From Anaerolineaceae bacterium (GTDB taxonomy: Bacteria; Chloroflexota; Anaerolineae; Aggregatilineales; Phototrophicaceae), in the NCBI GenBank assembly GCA_020634165.1, contig JACKCF010000001.1, positions 806,001 through 870,000 on the forward strand: a stretch of DNA of 64,000 nucleotides, given 5' to 3'. Position numbers and translations under genes: made by a program. This document shows positions 17,819 through 27,289 of this stretch, piece after piece; the first letter of the stretch is position 1, and each line of letters begins with the position of its first letter. The notes under the pieces were generated by a model. The model saw only the letters and a list, made by a program, of their open reading frames with translations. It was not told the origin of the DNA and did no database searches.

Positions 17819-18216
17819 CAGGAGGCATCTTCCGGCAGATGATGATATAGCTCCCACAGGTTGCCTTCCGGATCTTTGAAGTAAGCTGTCCGGCGGCCCC
17901 AATCCTGGCTTTTGGGTGCTTTGATGCAGTTGACGCCTTTGTCGAGCAGTTGCTGATAAGTCTCATCGACGTTTTTGACCTCAGCACACATCAGGACGCG
18001 ATGAGCGCCTTCCGTGCCAATGCCAACATCGTCTGCACTCATCATCTCGGCAGCGGCTTTTTCTTGCAGCACCAAAAAGTCATGATCGGCCATCTTATAG
18101 CCGGTGGAGACATCATCCTCGAACAATACGTCCAGCCCAATCGTATCGCCATAAAACGACCGCGCCGCTTCTAAATCCTTGACGATCAGTACGGTTGCAT
18201 TGATTTTTCCGAGCAT
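17818..18216 (-). CDS. VOC-family (glyoxalase/dioxygenase fold) protein
   Basis: A 132-aa single-module VOC protein: INATVLIVKDLEAARSFYGDTIGLDVLFED, a central HRVLMCAEVKNVDETYQQLLDKGV, and the C-terminal GRRTAYFKDPEGNLWELYHHLP with the metal-ligand Glu in NLWEL. Family members are glyoxalases, ring-cleavage dioxygenases or fosfomycin/bleomycin resistance proteins; the substrate cannot be told. It is translationally coupled to the DinB gene downstream. Confidence 0.88.
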   Translation of the reverse strand: MLGKINATVLIVKDLEAARSFYGDTIGLDVLFEDDVSTGYKMADHDFLVLQEKAAAEMMSADDVGIGTEGAHRVLMCAEVKNVDETYQQLLDKGVNCIKAPKSQDWGRRTAYFKDPEGNLWELYHHLPEDAS

Positions 18217-18353
18217 GATCCACCTCTTTTGGGGAAGTCAACGTTGCTATCATTGTATGCGAACAAATGATCTAAAGCAAGCAGGCCAATCATTTGCTAG
18301 ATTTTGAGACCATCGTCATAAAAGATGTTTTGGCGTGTTTTTGGGAAAACTCA

Positions 18354-19643
18354 CTATGCAGGTAACAAGACAGTAAAAGTCGTTCCTTTGTCGACTTCAC
18401 TCTCAACGGTTATCGTGCCCTGATGTAAATCGACAATGCGCTTTGTGATGGCCAGCCCGATGCCTGAACCTGTATATAAATCCATTGTACGAGCTTCATT
18501 CCCCCGATAGAACATCTCAAAGATATGTTCTTGTCGGTCTGCTGGGATGCCAATGCCATTGTCGGCAATAGCGATAGAAACGTGCTTATCAGAATGGGTC
18601 AGCGTAATATCCACTTTGCCACCAGGGATACCGTAATGGATGCTGTTCTGGATTAAATGACGAAACATTTGATGTAGATATTCATGGTTCCCCGGTATGT
18701 TCACTGGATCGTCACCGCTTTTTTGCAGGGTCACAACAATATCTTTTTCAGCAGATAACGGCTTTGTCGCACTGATTGCCGATTCGATGATTTCTAGTAG
18801 GCGAATATGTTGATCAACGTCTATTTGTGTAAAACTCGCTAATTCAGATACGTTTGTAAAGTCGTCCACCATCCGTGTGAGCTTTTCAATATAGTTATTG
18901 ATCTTCTCAAGATTTGCCTCAACAGACTCACCCTGCTCACTGCGACGTTTAATCAGATAGGTCTGTGTTTTCATGATCGAAAGGGGTGTACGCAGGTCAT
19001 GGGCAATGCTCTGGGAATATTGGTTCTGGATTTTTCCAATTTCCTTCTCCAGATATAACGTTCGGTTGCGTTTTTCAGCATCTTGCAGCCTGTATTTGCT
19101 GTAAACCAGGGCAATCGATGTGCTGACGCAGGCTACAACAACCATCATGAAGCGAAAGAGCGGTGTTCTGTCTAATGAGTAGGCGACTATTCCCAGGTCT
19201 TCTGTGATGAAAAGATAGGCCAGGAAGGCAACCGTGATGATAATGAAGAATATGAGGGTACGGTTATCGAGTAACAAAATGGCCAGGATCAGAGGAATGA
19301 TGTACAGCATCGTGACACTTGCATACACGCCGCCGGAAATGATGGCCCCATAACTGGTGGATACCCAGATCGGGACGATCATCATGAAGACAACAGCGTT
19401 CCATCTTTGCTTTCTCAGGAAGAAATATATCGGAAATAAGCACAGGAGAAGCAAAAATAAGATGATACGGAATTCAACCTCATGGGCAGGTGGCGTTAAT
19501 ATCGCATAGATTAACAACATGAAAAGAAAGAGGCTGGTTAAAGCAACCGTTGCATAGATCATGTGTACACGGTAAAGATCCTCTACCGGAACTTTTTTGG
19601 TATATGAAAAATAAAAGTTGATTAGTTGGCGTACCTTGTTCAT
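18354..19643 (-). CDS. Membrane sensor histidine kinase
   Basis: A 429-aa kinase with about six N-terminal membrane helices (residues 25-185: TVALTSLFLFMLLIYAIL through RFMMVVVACVSTSIALVY) and almost no periplasmic loops, so it may sense a membrane or intramembrane signal. A HisKA domain follows with the phosphoacceptor His in SIAHDLRTPLSIM, then HATPase with N-box (MFRHLIQNSIHYG), G1 (IADNGIGIP), F-box and G2 (GSGIGLAITKRIVDLHQG). No response regulator is adjacent; the lone receiver at 10821 is one candidate partner. Confidence 0.92.
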   Translation of the reverse strand: MNKVRQLINFYFSYTKKVPVEDLYRVHMIYATVALTSLFLFMLLIYAILTPPAHEVEFRIILFLLLLCLFPIYFFLRKQRWNAVVFMMIVPIWVSTSYGAIISGGVYASVTMLYIIPLILAILLLDNRTLIFFIIITVAFLAYLFITEDLGIVAYSLDRTPLFRFMMVVVACVSTSIALVYSKYRLQDAEKRNRTLYLEKEIGKIQNQYSQSIAHDLRTPLSIMKTQTYLIKRRSEQGESVEANLEKINNYIEKLTRMVDDFTNVSELASFTQIDVDQHIRLLEIIESAISATKPLSAEKDIVVTLQKSGDDPVNIPGNHEYLHQMFRHLIQNSIHYGIPGGKVDITLTHSDKHVSIAIADNGIGIPADRQEHIFEMFYRGNEARTMDLYTGSGIGLAITKRIVDLHQGTITVESEVDKGTTFTVLLPA

Positions 19644-20027
19644 AGATACTCATCCGTTACATCGGACATCGTCTTTTAGTAGGCTGTCCATAGTAATTTA
19701 CTAGCAGGGACTCATTTTGTAGCAATAAAATCACATCCTTACAAGCACTTAAGATGTTCTATTGCATAGAGGTCCTTTCTAAGATTCTACGATGGTTACT
19801 ACGGTATATTCCTTGCGATTTCTAAGTATCAGATTGTGATAGTGACCGTTCAACAGGCTTGATTTCTTAACAGGGTCGGTGCTGTGAACCTGTAGATAAT
19901 TTAGGATGGAACCCATAATAATAGGCTTATCCAGCGGCCTCTGCAAAAATGTGAGCTAATAACTCAAGCGATCTCTTGTGCTATAATCGCCTGCGTAAAT
20001 TCACTCCAAACACAACAGGACGCACCC
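19644..20027. other. Intergenic, divergent promoters
   Basis: 384 bases without a supported gene, AT-richer than the flanks. The only clear signal is the extended -10 element just upstream of gatB. Confidence 0.5.
19979..19987 (+). promoter_or_regulatory. Extended -10 promoter of gatB
   Basis: TGCTATAAT is a perfect extended -10 (TGnTATAAT), placing transcription start about 35 nt before the gatB ATG. No good -35 is seen, which is usual for extended -10 promoters. Confidence 0.6.
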
Positions 20028-21485
20028 ATGAGCGATTGGATTACCATCATCGGCCTGGAAGTTCACGCCGAAATGCTCACCGAGACCAAAATGTTCAGCG
20101 CGTGCCCGGTCGTCGATAGCGTCACCGCTGCGCCGAACTCCGCCGTTGATCCGCTGTCACTGGGGATGCCCGGTACCCTGCCCGTCATCAATCAGCAGGC
20201 GATGGATATGGGCATGATGGTGGGTTTGGCGCTCAACTGCGAGATTCCGCCCTTTAACCAGTTTGCCCGCAAAAATTACTTCTATCCCGATCTGCCCAAG
20301 GGCTATCAAATCAGCCAGTACGAGTATCCGCTGGCGATCAATGGCTACATGGATATCGAGTTGGAAGATGGCACGAGCAAGCGTATTGGAATCACTCGCG
20401 CCCATATGGAAGAGGACACCGGCAAGCTGACCCACGTGAACGGCGGCAGCCTGGTCGATTTCAACCGTGCCGGTGTGCCCCTGCTGGAAATCGTCAGCGA
20501 GCCGGATATCCGCAGCAGCGCCGAAGCCGAAGCCTATGCGCGTAAGCTGCGCGCGATTTTGCAATACCTGGGCGTCAATCATGGCGATATGAGCAAGGGC
20601 GTCCTGCGCTTCGAGGCCAACGTCAGCGTGATGCACAAGGACGACACCGAGTTCCGCACCCGTACCGAAATCAAGAACCTGAACAGCATCCGCAGCATGG
20701 TCCGCGCGATTGATAAGGAAGTCAAACGCCAGATCAAGCTGTGGGAGAGTGGCGAAGGCGTCAAGCAGGCTACCCTTGGCTGGGATGAAGATGCTGGCAA
20801 GATCATCATCCAGCGCTATAAGGAGCGCCCCGACGAGTATCGCTACTTCCCGGAGCCGGACCTGCCGATTGTGGAAGTCAGCCGTGAATGGGTGGAGCGC
20901 GTCAAAGCCAGTCTGCCGGAACTGCCGGATGCCAAGCGCGCCCGTTATGTGGCTGATCTGGGCCTCACACCTTACGATGCCCATGTACTGACGCTAGATA
21001 AAGCCGTCGCCGATTATTATGACGATGTGGTTGCTGCCGGGGCTGATCCCAAGTCGGCGGCCAACTGGATGACTGGCGATCTGTTCCGCCTGCTGAATGA
21101 AGCCAATATCTCTCGCGAGGACATCGCCAATACACCACTGACTGCCGAAAAATTCGCAGGCATGATTAAGCTGGTCGAGGGGCCGACCATCAACGCCGCC
21201 ACAGCCCGCAAGGATGTCATGCCCGTCATGTTGGAAACAGGCAAAGATGCCGCTGAAATCGTCGAAGAGAAGGGGCTTTCTCAGATCAGCGATCCCAACC
21301 TGATCGCCGACAAGGTTCAGGAAGCCATCGACAGCAACAGCGATATTGTCCAGAAATATCTGGAAGGCAACGACAAGGTCATCAATGCGCTCTTTGGCAA
21401 GACGATGGGCGCGCTGCGGGGCAAAGGCGATCCCGCTGTGGTGCGCCAGGTACTCCAGGAAAAACTCGACGCGATGAAGGAATAG
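20028..21485 (+). CDS. gatB: Asp/Glu-tRNA amidotransferase subunit B
   Basis: With GatA and GatC, converts Glu-tRNA(Gln) and/or Asp-tRNA(Asn) to the amidated forms. GatB carries the kinase and transamidation site and grips the tRNA. The 485-aa length is normal. It begins IIGLEVHAEMLTETKMFSACP and has RKNYFYPDLPKGYQISQYEYP, the signature DFNRAGVPLLEIVSEPDI, EIKNLNSIRSM and YRYFPEPDLPI. The C-terminal third (about 335-485) is the YqeY-like tRNA-binding domain ending NALFGKTMGALRGKGDPAVVRQVLQEKL. gatA and gatC are not in the window. Confidence 0.97.
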   Translation: MSDWITIIGLEVHAEMLTETKMFSACPVVDSVTAAPNSAVDPLSLGMPGTLPVINQQAMDMGMMVGLALNCEIPPFNQFARKNYFYPDLPKGYQISQYEYPLAINGYMDIELEDGTSKRIGITRAHMEEDTGKLTHVNGGSLVDFNRAGVPLLEIVSEPDIRSSAEAEAYARKLRAILQYLGVNHGDMSKGVLRFEANVSVMHKDDTEFRTRTEIKNLNSIRSMVRAIDKEVKRQIKLWESGEGVKQATLGWDEDAGKIIIQRYKERPDEYRYFPEPDLPIVEVSREWVERVKASLPELPDAKRARYVADLGLTPYDAHVLTLDKAVADYYDDVVAAGADPKSAANWMTGDLFRLLNEANISREDIANTPLTAEKFAGMIKLVEGPTINAATARKDVMPVMLETGKDAAEIVEEKGLSQISDPNLIADKVQEAIDSNSDIVQKYLEGNDKVINALFGKTMGALRGKGDPAVVRQVLQEKLDAMKE

Positions 21486-21486
21486 T

Positions 21487-21810
21487 GTGGACTTCAAGCA
21501 GCTAGCATCTCGCGCGGCGGAAATCCGTGCAAAGTATCGCGAATTTGAACAGTCGAAATATGGCCGTTCATGGAGCGATGAAGAAATCGCGCTGGGGTTT
21601 GTCGGCGATGTCGGCGACCTAATGAAGTTGGTTCAGGCTAAAAATGGCGTACGTGATATACCCGATGTTGATCAGAAGCTGGCCCATGAACTGGCCGACT
21701 GTTTCTGGTCAATTCTTACCCTGGCCGATCAGTATCAGATTGATCTGGAGCAAACTTTTTTGGCAACAATGGATGAGATTGAAGATCGTCTGGGTGCCTC
21801 TGCTGATTAG
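21487..21810 (+). CDS. MazG-like nucleotide pyrophosphohydrolase
   Basis: A 107-aa all-alpha protein starting at a GTG one nucleotide after the gatB stop, with AAGGA upstream. It resembles the MazG-like/dUTPase-like NTP-PPase superfamily: LASRAAEIRAKYREFEQSKYGRSWSDEEIALGFVGDVGDLMKLVQAKNG followed by HELADCFWSILTLADQYQIDLEQTFLATMDEIEDRL. In place of the classical EExxE it has GDVGD, while the second ExxD is present as ELAD. It probably cleaves a non-canonical nucleotide; substrate unknown. Co-transcribed with gatB. Confidence 0.75.
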   Translation: MDFKQLASRAAEIRAKYREFEQSKYGRSWSDEEIALGFVGDVGDLMKLVQAKNGVRDIPDVDQKLAHELADCFWSILTLADQYQIDLEQTFLATMDEIEDRLGASAD

Positions 21811-21833
21811 CAGCCAAACGCATGAATCGAAGA

Positions 21834-21857
21834 AAGCTGCCTGATGGCGGCTTTTTT
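21834..21857 (+). terminator. Terminator of gatB operon
   Basis: AAGCTGCC/GGCGGCTT with one G-U pair and a 4-nt TGAT loop, followed by a T-run. Confidence 0.75.
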
Positions 21858-21931
21858 ATTGCATCTTTACAGCCTTTATTGCTCAAACCATTACAATCTA
21901 GATAACGGTAGGATAGGGCAAGGGCAAACTC

Positions 21932-22402
21932 ATGAAAGAAAAACCGTCTCCTCCGAGCATGGCCAGAGTTGCTTTGCAAGATACCATCGCGGTTATTGCT
22001 GGCATGATAGGCGGTATCGCGCTTGTGGTGCTCATCATCGTCTTTTTGACGACCCCCGAAAACGAGCGTTACGATGATTTTGGGCAAGTCATGGGCGTGT
22101 TATCAGGGATTGTGGTCGTCTGCGTACTCATACTGATCTGGCGTGTGCCTCTGAAGCTGCGACAGCTCCATGCTCAGTGGCAGCGTGGCGTGATGGGCAA
22201 GGCAGCGGTAACATCGCTTGATGATATTGGCGTGGGGCGCTACCGTCGACGTTATTTGCGATATGCTTTTGACTATAACGGCAGCACTTACAAACAGAGC
22301 ATAATGGTGGGCCAGAATTGGCGTCCTCGTAGTCAGGAATTAGATGTTCTCATTGACCCTGAGCATCCAGAGAAATCCATCTTGCTTCTGAAATATTTAT
22401 AG
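21932..22402 (+). CDS. Two-TM protein, DUF3592-like
   Basis: A 156-aa protein with two N-terminal membrane helices (VIAGMIGGIALVVLIIVFL and GVLSGIVVVCVLILIWRVPL). A small beta-rich domain follows (GKAAVTSLDDIGVGRYRRRYLRYAFDYNGSTYKQSIMVG ... LDVLIDPEHPEKSIL), which is the pattern of DUF3592-type membrane proteins. Function unknown. It has its own terminator upstream, so is transcribed separately from gatB. Confidence 0.65.
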   Translation: MKEKPSPPSMARVALQDTIAVIAGMIGGIALVVLIIVFLTTPENERYDDFGQVMGVLSGIVVVCVLILIWRVPLKLRQLHAQWQRGVMGKAAVTSLDDIGVGRYRRRYLRYAFDYNGSTYKQSIMVGQNWRPRSQELDVLIDPEHPEKSILLLKYL

Positions 22403-22535
22403 TCAGATCACCTATTTGCCTCACGAAGCCTATGGACCTGTCGCACTCGATACGTACAATGAGATTGCTTCTAGATGAGCCGGACAAGACACTTCTCTTA
22501 AAAGTTCTTCGACAATACACAATGAGAAGCCCAAA

Positions 22536-23360
22536 ATGCTCTCTATTCTAAAATGTCCCGTATGCGAGCTGCCGCTTTCACAGGTGAGTTCAAGTTATCG
22601 CTGTACAAACGAGCACAGCTTTGATGTTGCCAAAGAAGGCTACATCAATCTTCTGCTGTCCAACCAGAAAAAGAGCAAAGACCCCGGCGATAATGCCGAG
22701 ATGATGCAGCATCGGCGGCAATTCCTGGAACGCGGCTACTATCAACCATTGGCTGAGTACCTCACATCAGAAATCGACTTCATCTGTTCCGATGAATCCC
22801 CTGTTTTGCTCGATGTGGGCTGTGGCGAAGGTTACTATACGGGCTATGTCCAGCAAAATCTCGCCTGCCAGCCCAATTGCTATGGCGTCGATATTTCAAA
22901 AAAGGCCGTCCAATATGCGGCCAAACGCTATCGGGATGTGGTGTTCATGGTGGGGAGTGTTGCCCAGCTACCTGTGCTGGACGAGAGCGCAGACTGCCTG
23001 ATCAACATCTTTGCACCAGCCAATGTCGCTGAGTTCGCGCGTATCCTGAAAGACGATGGCTATCTGCTGGTCGTGACTCCGGCGGCCAACCATCTGCGAC
23101 AACTGCGCGAAATGATCTATGACACGATTCGGCCATATGAGAGCGGCACCAGCGCAGACTTCGGTCAGCGATTCAGGCGCATCAAACAACACAATCTGGC
23201 CTATCAGATTCAGCTTGAATCCGCGCCGGATATCGAACATCTCTTTAAGATGACGCCGTTTTTCTGGTCAACACCTGCGGAAAAACAGGCCCTTATCCTC
23301 GGCAGGAATCATATCGAGATGGATGTATCGTTTTCGATTGAGGTATTGCAAAAGCTCTGA
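22536..23360 (+). CDS. rlmA: RlmA-type 23S rRNA (guanine-N1) methyltransferase
   Basis: A 274-aa SAM-dependent methyltransferase. An N-terminal four-ligand zinc finger (LKCPVCELPL ... YRCTNEHSFDVAKEGYINLL) is the hallmark of RlmA, which methylates G745 or G748 in helix 35 of 23S rRNA. The Rossmann domain has motif I VLLDVGCGEGYYTGYV, motif II-like NCYGVDISKKAVQYAAKRY and DCLINIFAPANVAEFARILKDDGYLLVV. The NQKKSKDPGDNAEMMQHRRQFLERGYY segment is also characteristic. Whether it modifies G745 or G748 cannot be told. Confidence 0.88.
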   Translation: MLSILKCPVCELPLSQVSSSYRCTNEHSFDVAKEGYINLLLSNQKKSKDPGDNAEMMQHRRQFLERGYYQPLAEYLTSEIDFICSDESPVLLDVGCGEGYYTGYVQQNLACQPNCYGVDISKKAVQYAAKRYRDVVFMVGSVAQLPVLDESADCLINIFAPANVAEFARILKDDGYLLVVTPAANHLRQLREMIYDTIRPYESGTSADFGQRFRRIKQHNLAYQIQLESAPDIEHLFKMTPFFWSTPAEKQALILGRNHIEMDVSFSIEVLQKL

Positions 23361-23380
23361 ACGCCCTGACGCGGCCAGGC

Positions 23381-23893
23381 CTAATGCTTCAACTGTACCC
23401 GCCGCAGCCCTTCTTCGTAGATCAGATCGTGATTTCTCATCGTCGGGATTTTACGGGCTGCTTCCGGCACGAAGAACTGCCGCTCAATGCTCTCAGTATT
23501 AACCTCGAAAGGGCATAGTTCGATGAGTTTGCACAGATAAAATACCTGTACAGAAATCGGGTACGGCCAGCGATAATTGGCGGGCTTCGGCCCCAGGGCT
23601 TCCACTTCCTGGATGCCGATCAGTTCGACAATTTCCACTTTGGCGTAGGTTTCTTCCCACACTTCGCGGACGGCAGCGACATCTGGCGTTTCCCCTGGGT
23701 CAATGACGCCGCCCGGAATATCCCAATCGCGGTCGCGTAACCGTGTTAGCAGCACCTTATCGCCATCGAACACAAAACCGAACGCTGTGGAACACTGCAC
23801 CAGGTCAGGCAACTCATCGGTGATATATAAACGGCATTCACCGGGCCGGGGCAAAAACGATGCTGTCGTATCAGACTTTACCAGACGCTTCAT
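23381..23893 (-). CDS. Nudix hydrolase
   Basis: A 170-aa Nudix protein with an intact box: GGVIDPGETPDVAAVREVWEE, fitting GX5EX7REUXEE. The substrate is a nucleoside-diphosphate-linked compound of unknown identity. Its start lies 9 nt after the stop of the M20 dipeptidase, so it is the second gene of that minus-strand operon. Confidence 0.88.
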   Translation of the reverse strand: MKRLVKSDTTASFLPRPGECRLYITDELPDLVQCSTAFGFVFDGDKVLLTRLRDRDWDIPGGVIDPGETPDVAAVREVWEETYAKVEIVELIGIQEVEALGPKPANYRWPYPISVQVFYLCKLIELCPFEVNTESIERQFFVPEAARKIPTMRNHDLIYEEGLRRVQLKH

Positions 23894-23902
23894 GATAGGC
23901 CC

Positions 23903-25285
23903 TCACTTGCTGATAGCGCTCAGGTTGTGGTACGCGCGAATGCCACCTTCCAGTGCCAGGAAAAACGCATCCAGTTCCACATATTCATTTGGCGAGTGAA
24001 TGTTATCGCCTTCGCCGTAACTGTAACCTGTGATTGGCATATCAAACAGGCGATTGAACATGCCCAGGATCGGAATAGAGCCGCCTGTACGCACCAGCGT
24101 CGCCCGATGTCCGGTGGTTGCTTCCAGCGCAGATTGCACAGCTTCCAGATATGGCCCATCCATGACCATCTTAAACGGCCAGCCTTCCTGATTGACTTTG
24201 ACCTCGACGTTTACTGTATCAGTCGCGAAGCTCTCAACATGATCGATAAGGCTTTCTGCGATGCTGCCCAGGTTCTGGCCAGGGACAAGGCGCATGGTAA
24301 TTTTGATGTTTGCTTCTGACGGAATGATTGTCTTGCCACCTGGTCCCTGGTAGCCGCCCCACATGCCGTTGACGTCCAGCGTCGGGTAGACCATCGCTCG
24401 CTCGGCGTCGGAGGCGATACCACGTCCCCAGGCTAAAGGCACTCCGGCGATTTCTTCATTGCGATCTGCTTGCCAGCCGGAGTTGATACGGTCGCGTTCG
24501 ACCTCATCAATGGCTTGCACATCGTCATAATAGCCCGATAGCGTTACACGGCCATCACTGTCATGGAATGAGGCGATAATCTGGGCGGCGACATGCAGCG
24601 GGTTCTGGACCACGCCGCCAAACATGCCGGAATGCAGGTCCGCTTTGGGGCCTTTGACGTACACTTCCGCGCTGATGATGCCGCGTCCCGCATACGCCAT
24701 ACGCGGTTCAGTCCGGTGGAAGCCGCCGTCGCCATTCAGCATAACATCGGCCCGGAGCATTTCTTGGTGGCTTTCCACAAATGGCTGCATATTCGGTGAA
24801 CCGGATTCTTCTTCACCCTCAAACATGACTTTTACATTGAGGGGCAGTTCGCCAGAGCTGGCTAACATGGCCTCAAACGTCTTGAGATTGCCCCAGACGC
24901 CCGCCTTATTGTCGGTTGCGCCACGCGCGTACAGCCGACCGTCGCGCACTTCGGCTTCAAACGGCTCGGAGTGCCACAGATGCAGCGGATCGACGGGCTG
25001 TACATCGTAATGCGAATAAACCAGCACGGTCGGTTTGTCATCACCCGCATGCAGCCAATCGGCATACACCACTGGATGGCCATCTGTCGCGATGACATGG
25101 GCATTGTCAAAACCGATGCGCGTCAGTTCACTAACGATCCATTCAGCGCAGGCTTTGATGTCATCGGCATAGGCCGGGTCAGCGCTGATGGATGGGAAGT
25201 GCAGGAGTTCTTTATAGCCCGCGACGATGGTGTCCTTGTTTTGCTGCACAAAATCGATGGCCTTCTGAATCTGTTCATTGCTCAT
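23903..25285 (-). CDS. M20-family dipeptidase
   Basis: A 460-aa di-zinc metallopeptidase of the M20/M28 clan that resembles carnosinase/CNDP-type dipeptidases. Metal and catalytic motifs: VLVYSHYDVQPVDP (His and catalytic Asp), RGATDNKAGV (bridging Asp), FEGEEESGSPN (catalytic Glu-Glu), and the last His near YSYGEGDNIHSPNEYVEL. The lid domain includes DLHSGMFGG with its His. Cytoplasmic, no signal peptide. Precedes a Nudix gene by 9 nt; the pairing has no obvious metabolic meaning. Confidence 0.93.
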   Translation of the reverse strand: MSNEQIQKAIDFVQQNKDTIVAGYKELLHFPSISADPAYADDIKACAEWIVSELTRIGFDNAHVIATDGHPVVYADWLHAGDDKPTVLVYSHYDVQPVDPLHLWHSEPFEAEVRDGRLYARGATDNKAGVWGNLKTFEAMLASSGELPLNVKVMFEGEEESGSPNMQPFVESHQEMLRADVMLNGDGGFHRTEPRMAYAGRGIISAEVYVKGPKADLHSGMFGGVVQNPLHVAAQIIASFHDSDGRVTLSGYYDDVQAIDEVERDRINSGWQADRNEEIAGVPLAWGRGIASDAERAMVYPTLDVNGMWGGYQGPGGKTIIPSEANIKITMRLVPGQNLGSIAESLIDHVESFATDTVNVEVKVNQEGWPFKMVMDGPYLEAVQSALEATTGHRATLVRTGGSIPILGMFNRLFDMPITGYSYGEGDNIHSPNEYVELDAFFLALEGGIRAYHNLSAISK

Positions 25286-25406
25286 GGTTATGGTCCTGAG
25301 ATCTGTTGAGTTTGTAGAATCTAAACAGGTTATTTTGCAGATGATAGAGACATTTTAAGCAGGCTCATGCCGTATTGCGAATCATGAGGTCATACCAATT
25401 TGGATA

Positions 25407-25664
25407 TTAGTCGGGGGCGGTTTTCGCTTCCAACTGTGTGAGGTAGTCGAAAGCATAGGCGTCGTTATCGCCGCACATTTCTTCATGGGGGCGCAGGCTG
25501 CTGCACACCGCCGGACGATCCGGGTGCCCGAACAGCTTGCAGCGATTATCGTCCGTAAGTTGTACGCAGCGCACCCCGGCAGGCTTACCGTTCGGCATCC
25601 TCGGAATTGGTGATGAAATCGACGGCGCGATACAGCACGCGCCACAGCCCACGCGACATTCCAT
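25407..25664 (-). CDS. YkgJ-family cysteine-cluster protein
   Basis: An 85-aa protein of the YkgJ family (putative Zn/Fe-chelating). It starts MECRVGCGACCIAPSISSP and has further Cys in GVRCVQL, NRCKLFG, PAVCSS and EMCGDND. The ATG at 25664 follows AAAGGCG. It lies 21 nt after the stop of the DHFR-like gene. Role unknown; the family is commonly encoded beside unrelated housekeeping genes. Confidence 0.85.
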   Translation of the reverse strand: MECRVGCGACCIAPSISSPIPRMPNGKPAGVRCVQLTDDNRCKLFGHPDRPAVCSSLRPHEEMCGDNDAYAFDYLTQLEAKTAPD

Positions 25665-25685
25665 AGGTTCACGCGCCTTTCAATG

Positions 25686-26240
25686 TCATGAATACACAGG
25701 TATGTACTTTGACTGAACGAAGCCGTTGGGCCAGGTTTTGGTCCATTCATGGCGCAGATAAACATCGTTGTCCAGCGGACCGAACAGCGGCAGTCCTGCC
25801 CCAATCAGAATGGGAATTTGCGTGACGATCATATCATCGACAAGTTTGGCCCGTATAAACGACTGAATCACTTTGCCACCATCGAGATATACATGTTTAT
25901 AGCCTTCATCAGCGAGCTTACGCACCAGTTCTTCCGGCGGTGACGATTCAATCCGTACTCGCCCCTGCAAATGAGTCGGAACGTCCTTCAAGCGCTTGCT
26001 GAGGACAACAACCGGCATCGGATATGGCCACTCTGGGAATTCCAGCACTTTTTCAAAGGAACCACGTCCCATCACCAGGACATCAATCGTGCTGGTGAAC
26101 GCGCCGTAGCCAGCATCATCGCCCTCAGGCACTTGTTCCACGTTATGCAGCCAATCGATGTCGCCATCGGGCCGTGCGATGTATCCGTCCAGGCTGGTTG
26201 CAATGAAAACCGAGATTCTGAGCTGTCGCGATATGTCCAT
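25686..26240 (-). CDS. Dihydrofolate-reductase-like (RibD C-terminal) oxidoreductase
   Basis: A 184-aa RibD C-terminal/DHFR-superfamily protein: ISVFIATSLDGYIARPDGDIDWLH at the N-terminus, VLVMGRGSFEKVLEFPEWPYPMPVVVLSKRL in the NADPH-binding region, YKHVYLDGGKVIQSFIRAKLVDDMIVTQIPILIGAGLPLF near the end. Members reduce pteridine- or pyrimidine-like substrates; this lone form is usually not the folate enzyme. Forms a short operon with the YkgJ gene. Confidence 0.88.
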   Translation of the reverse strand: MDISRQLRISVFIATSLDGYIARPDGDIDWLHNVEQVPEGDDAGYGAFTSTIDVLVMGRGSFEKVLEFPEWPYPMPVVVLSKRLKDVPTHLQGRVRIESSPPEELVRKLADEGYKHVYLDGGKVIQSFIRAKLVDDMIVTQIPILIGAGLPLFGPLDNDVYLRHEWTKTWPNGFVQSKYIPVYS

Positions 26241-26350
26241 CTTGTTCTCTCTCCAGGTGCCTTCTCGCCGATTCTACACAAGAACGCTTTGCAGGATCAG
26301 GCAAAGCTTCGTATAACAGTCTTAAACAGTGAACAGTGCAGGCGGTTATC

Positions 26351-27097
26351 ATGGCGGAGATCCTTTCCGGCGGCAATAGCAATCAGGTTTACAGGCAAGG
26401 TGATACGGTCATTCGCCAGTGCGGGCCATCATCGCCACTTGTGCACGATTTACTGCGCTTCCTGGAAGAACAGGGCTTTGAGCAGGCGCCAAAATTGCTG
26501 GCAACCGATGGCACAACCGAAACGCTTACTTACATTGAGGGTGATGTCGGCAACGACCCGCTCAAGCCGGATATGCTCACTGATGCTGTCCTGGTCGAAG
26601 CGGCTAAACTGCTGCGTAAATTTCATGATGTGACTCAGCATTTTGTCGTGCCACCTGGGAGGCAAACCTTGCTGCCTCCGCGTCCTGACCAACTGCATGA
26701 GGTCATCTGCCATAATGATTTTGCGCCCTACAACTGCGTCTACAGGGATGGGCATATCGTCGGCATCATCGACTTTGACACCATCTCACCAGGGTCGCGC
26801 ATCTGGGACATCGCTTACGCCGTCTATCGTTTCGCCCCCCTGATGACCGATCAGCATTGCCGCGACCAGGGATTTCCTGCACCGCCAGATCGTGGCCAGC
26901 GGCTGCGCCTGTTTTGCGATAGTTATGGCCTTGATGATCGCGCGGCGCTGATCGACACCATTTTGCAGCGCATTCAGGCACTGGTGGATTTCATGCGCGA
27001 TAATCATTTCAATGAACATCACATTCCGATTTATGTTGAAGACATGGCCTATATTCAGGCAAATCGTGAGGTATTCCGGACGGCCTTATTTTTGTAA
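26351..27097 (+). CDS. Aminoglycoside phosphotransferase-family kinase
   Basis: A 248-aa small-molecule kinase of the APH/choline kinase superfamily. The catalytic loop is VICHNDFAPYNCVYRDGHIVGIIDFDTISPGSRIWDIAYAVYRF, with catalytic Asp in HNDFAPYN and metal Asp in DFDT. The N-lobe is short (LSGGNSNQVYRQGDTVIRQCGPSSPLVHDLLRFLEEQG). Substrate is unknown; antibiotic resistance should not be assumed. Start ATG 26351 has GGCGG nearby; an in-frame GTG lies 15 nt earlier. Confidence 0.85.
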   Translation: MAEILSGGNSNQVYRQGDTVIRQCGPSSPLVHDLLRFLEEQGFEQAPKLLATDGTTETLTYIEGDVGNDPLKPDMLTDAVLVEAAKLLRKFHDVTQHFVVPPGRQTLLPPRPDQLHEVICHNDFAPYNCVYRDGHIVGIIDFDTISPGSRIWDIAYAVYRFAPLMTDQHCRDQGFPAPPDRGQRLRLFCDSYGLDDRAALIDTILQRIQALVDFMRDNHFNEHHIPIYVEDMAYIQANREVFRTALFL

Positions 27098-27289
27098 AAA
27101 ACGTGTAGCAAATGGCAACTTTACTATATGCAAATAAAGTAATGTGTGTTAGAATGTTTGTTCCAAGACAGTCGCAGCCGCGATGCCATTTTTAAGCACA
27201 GGTCAAGACTTCTTCGATTTGGGTCCATACCCAATGGGTTTATGCCCAGTATGTATGGCCAATGCCGAGTACGAGGAGGAGAATCACGT

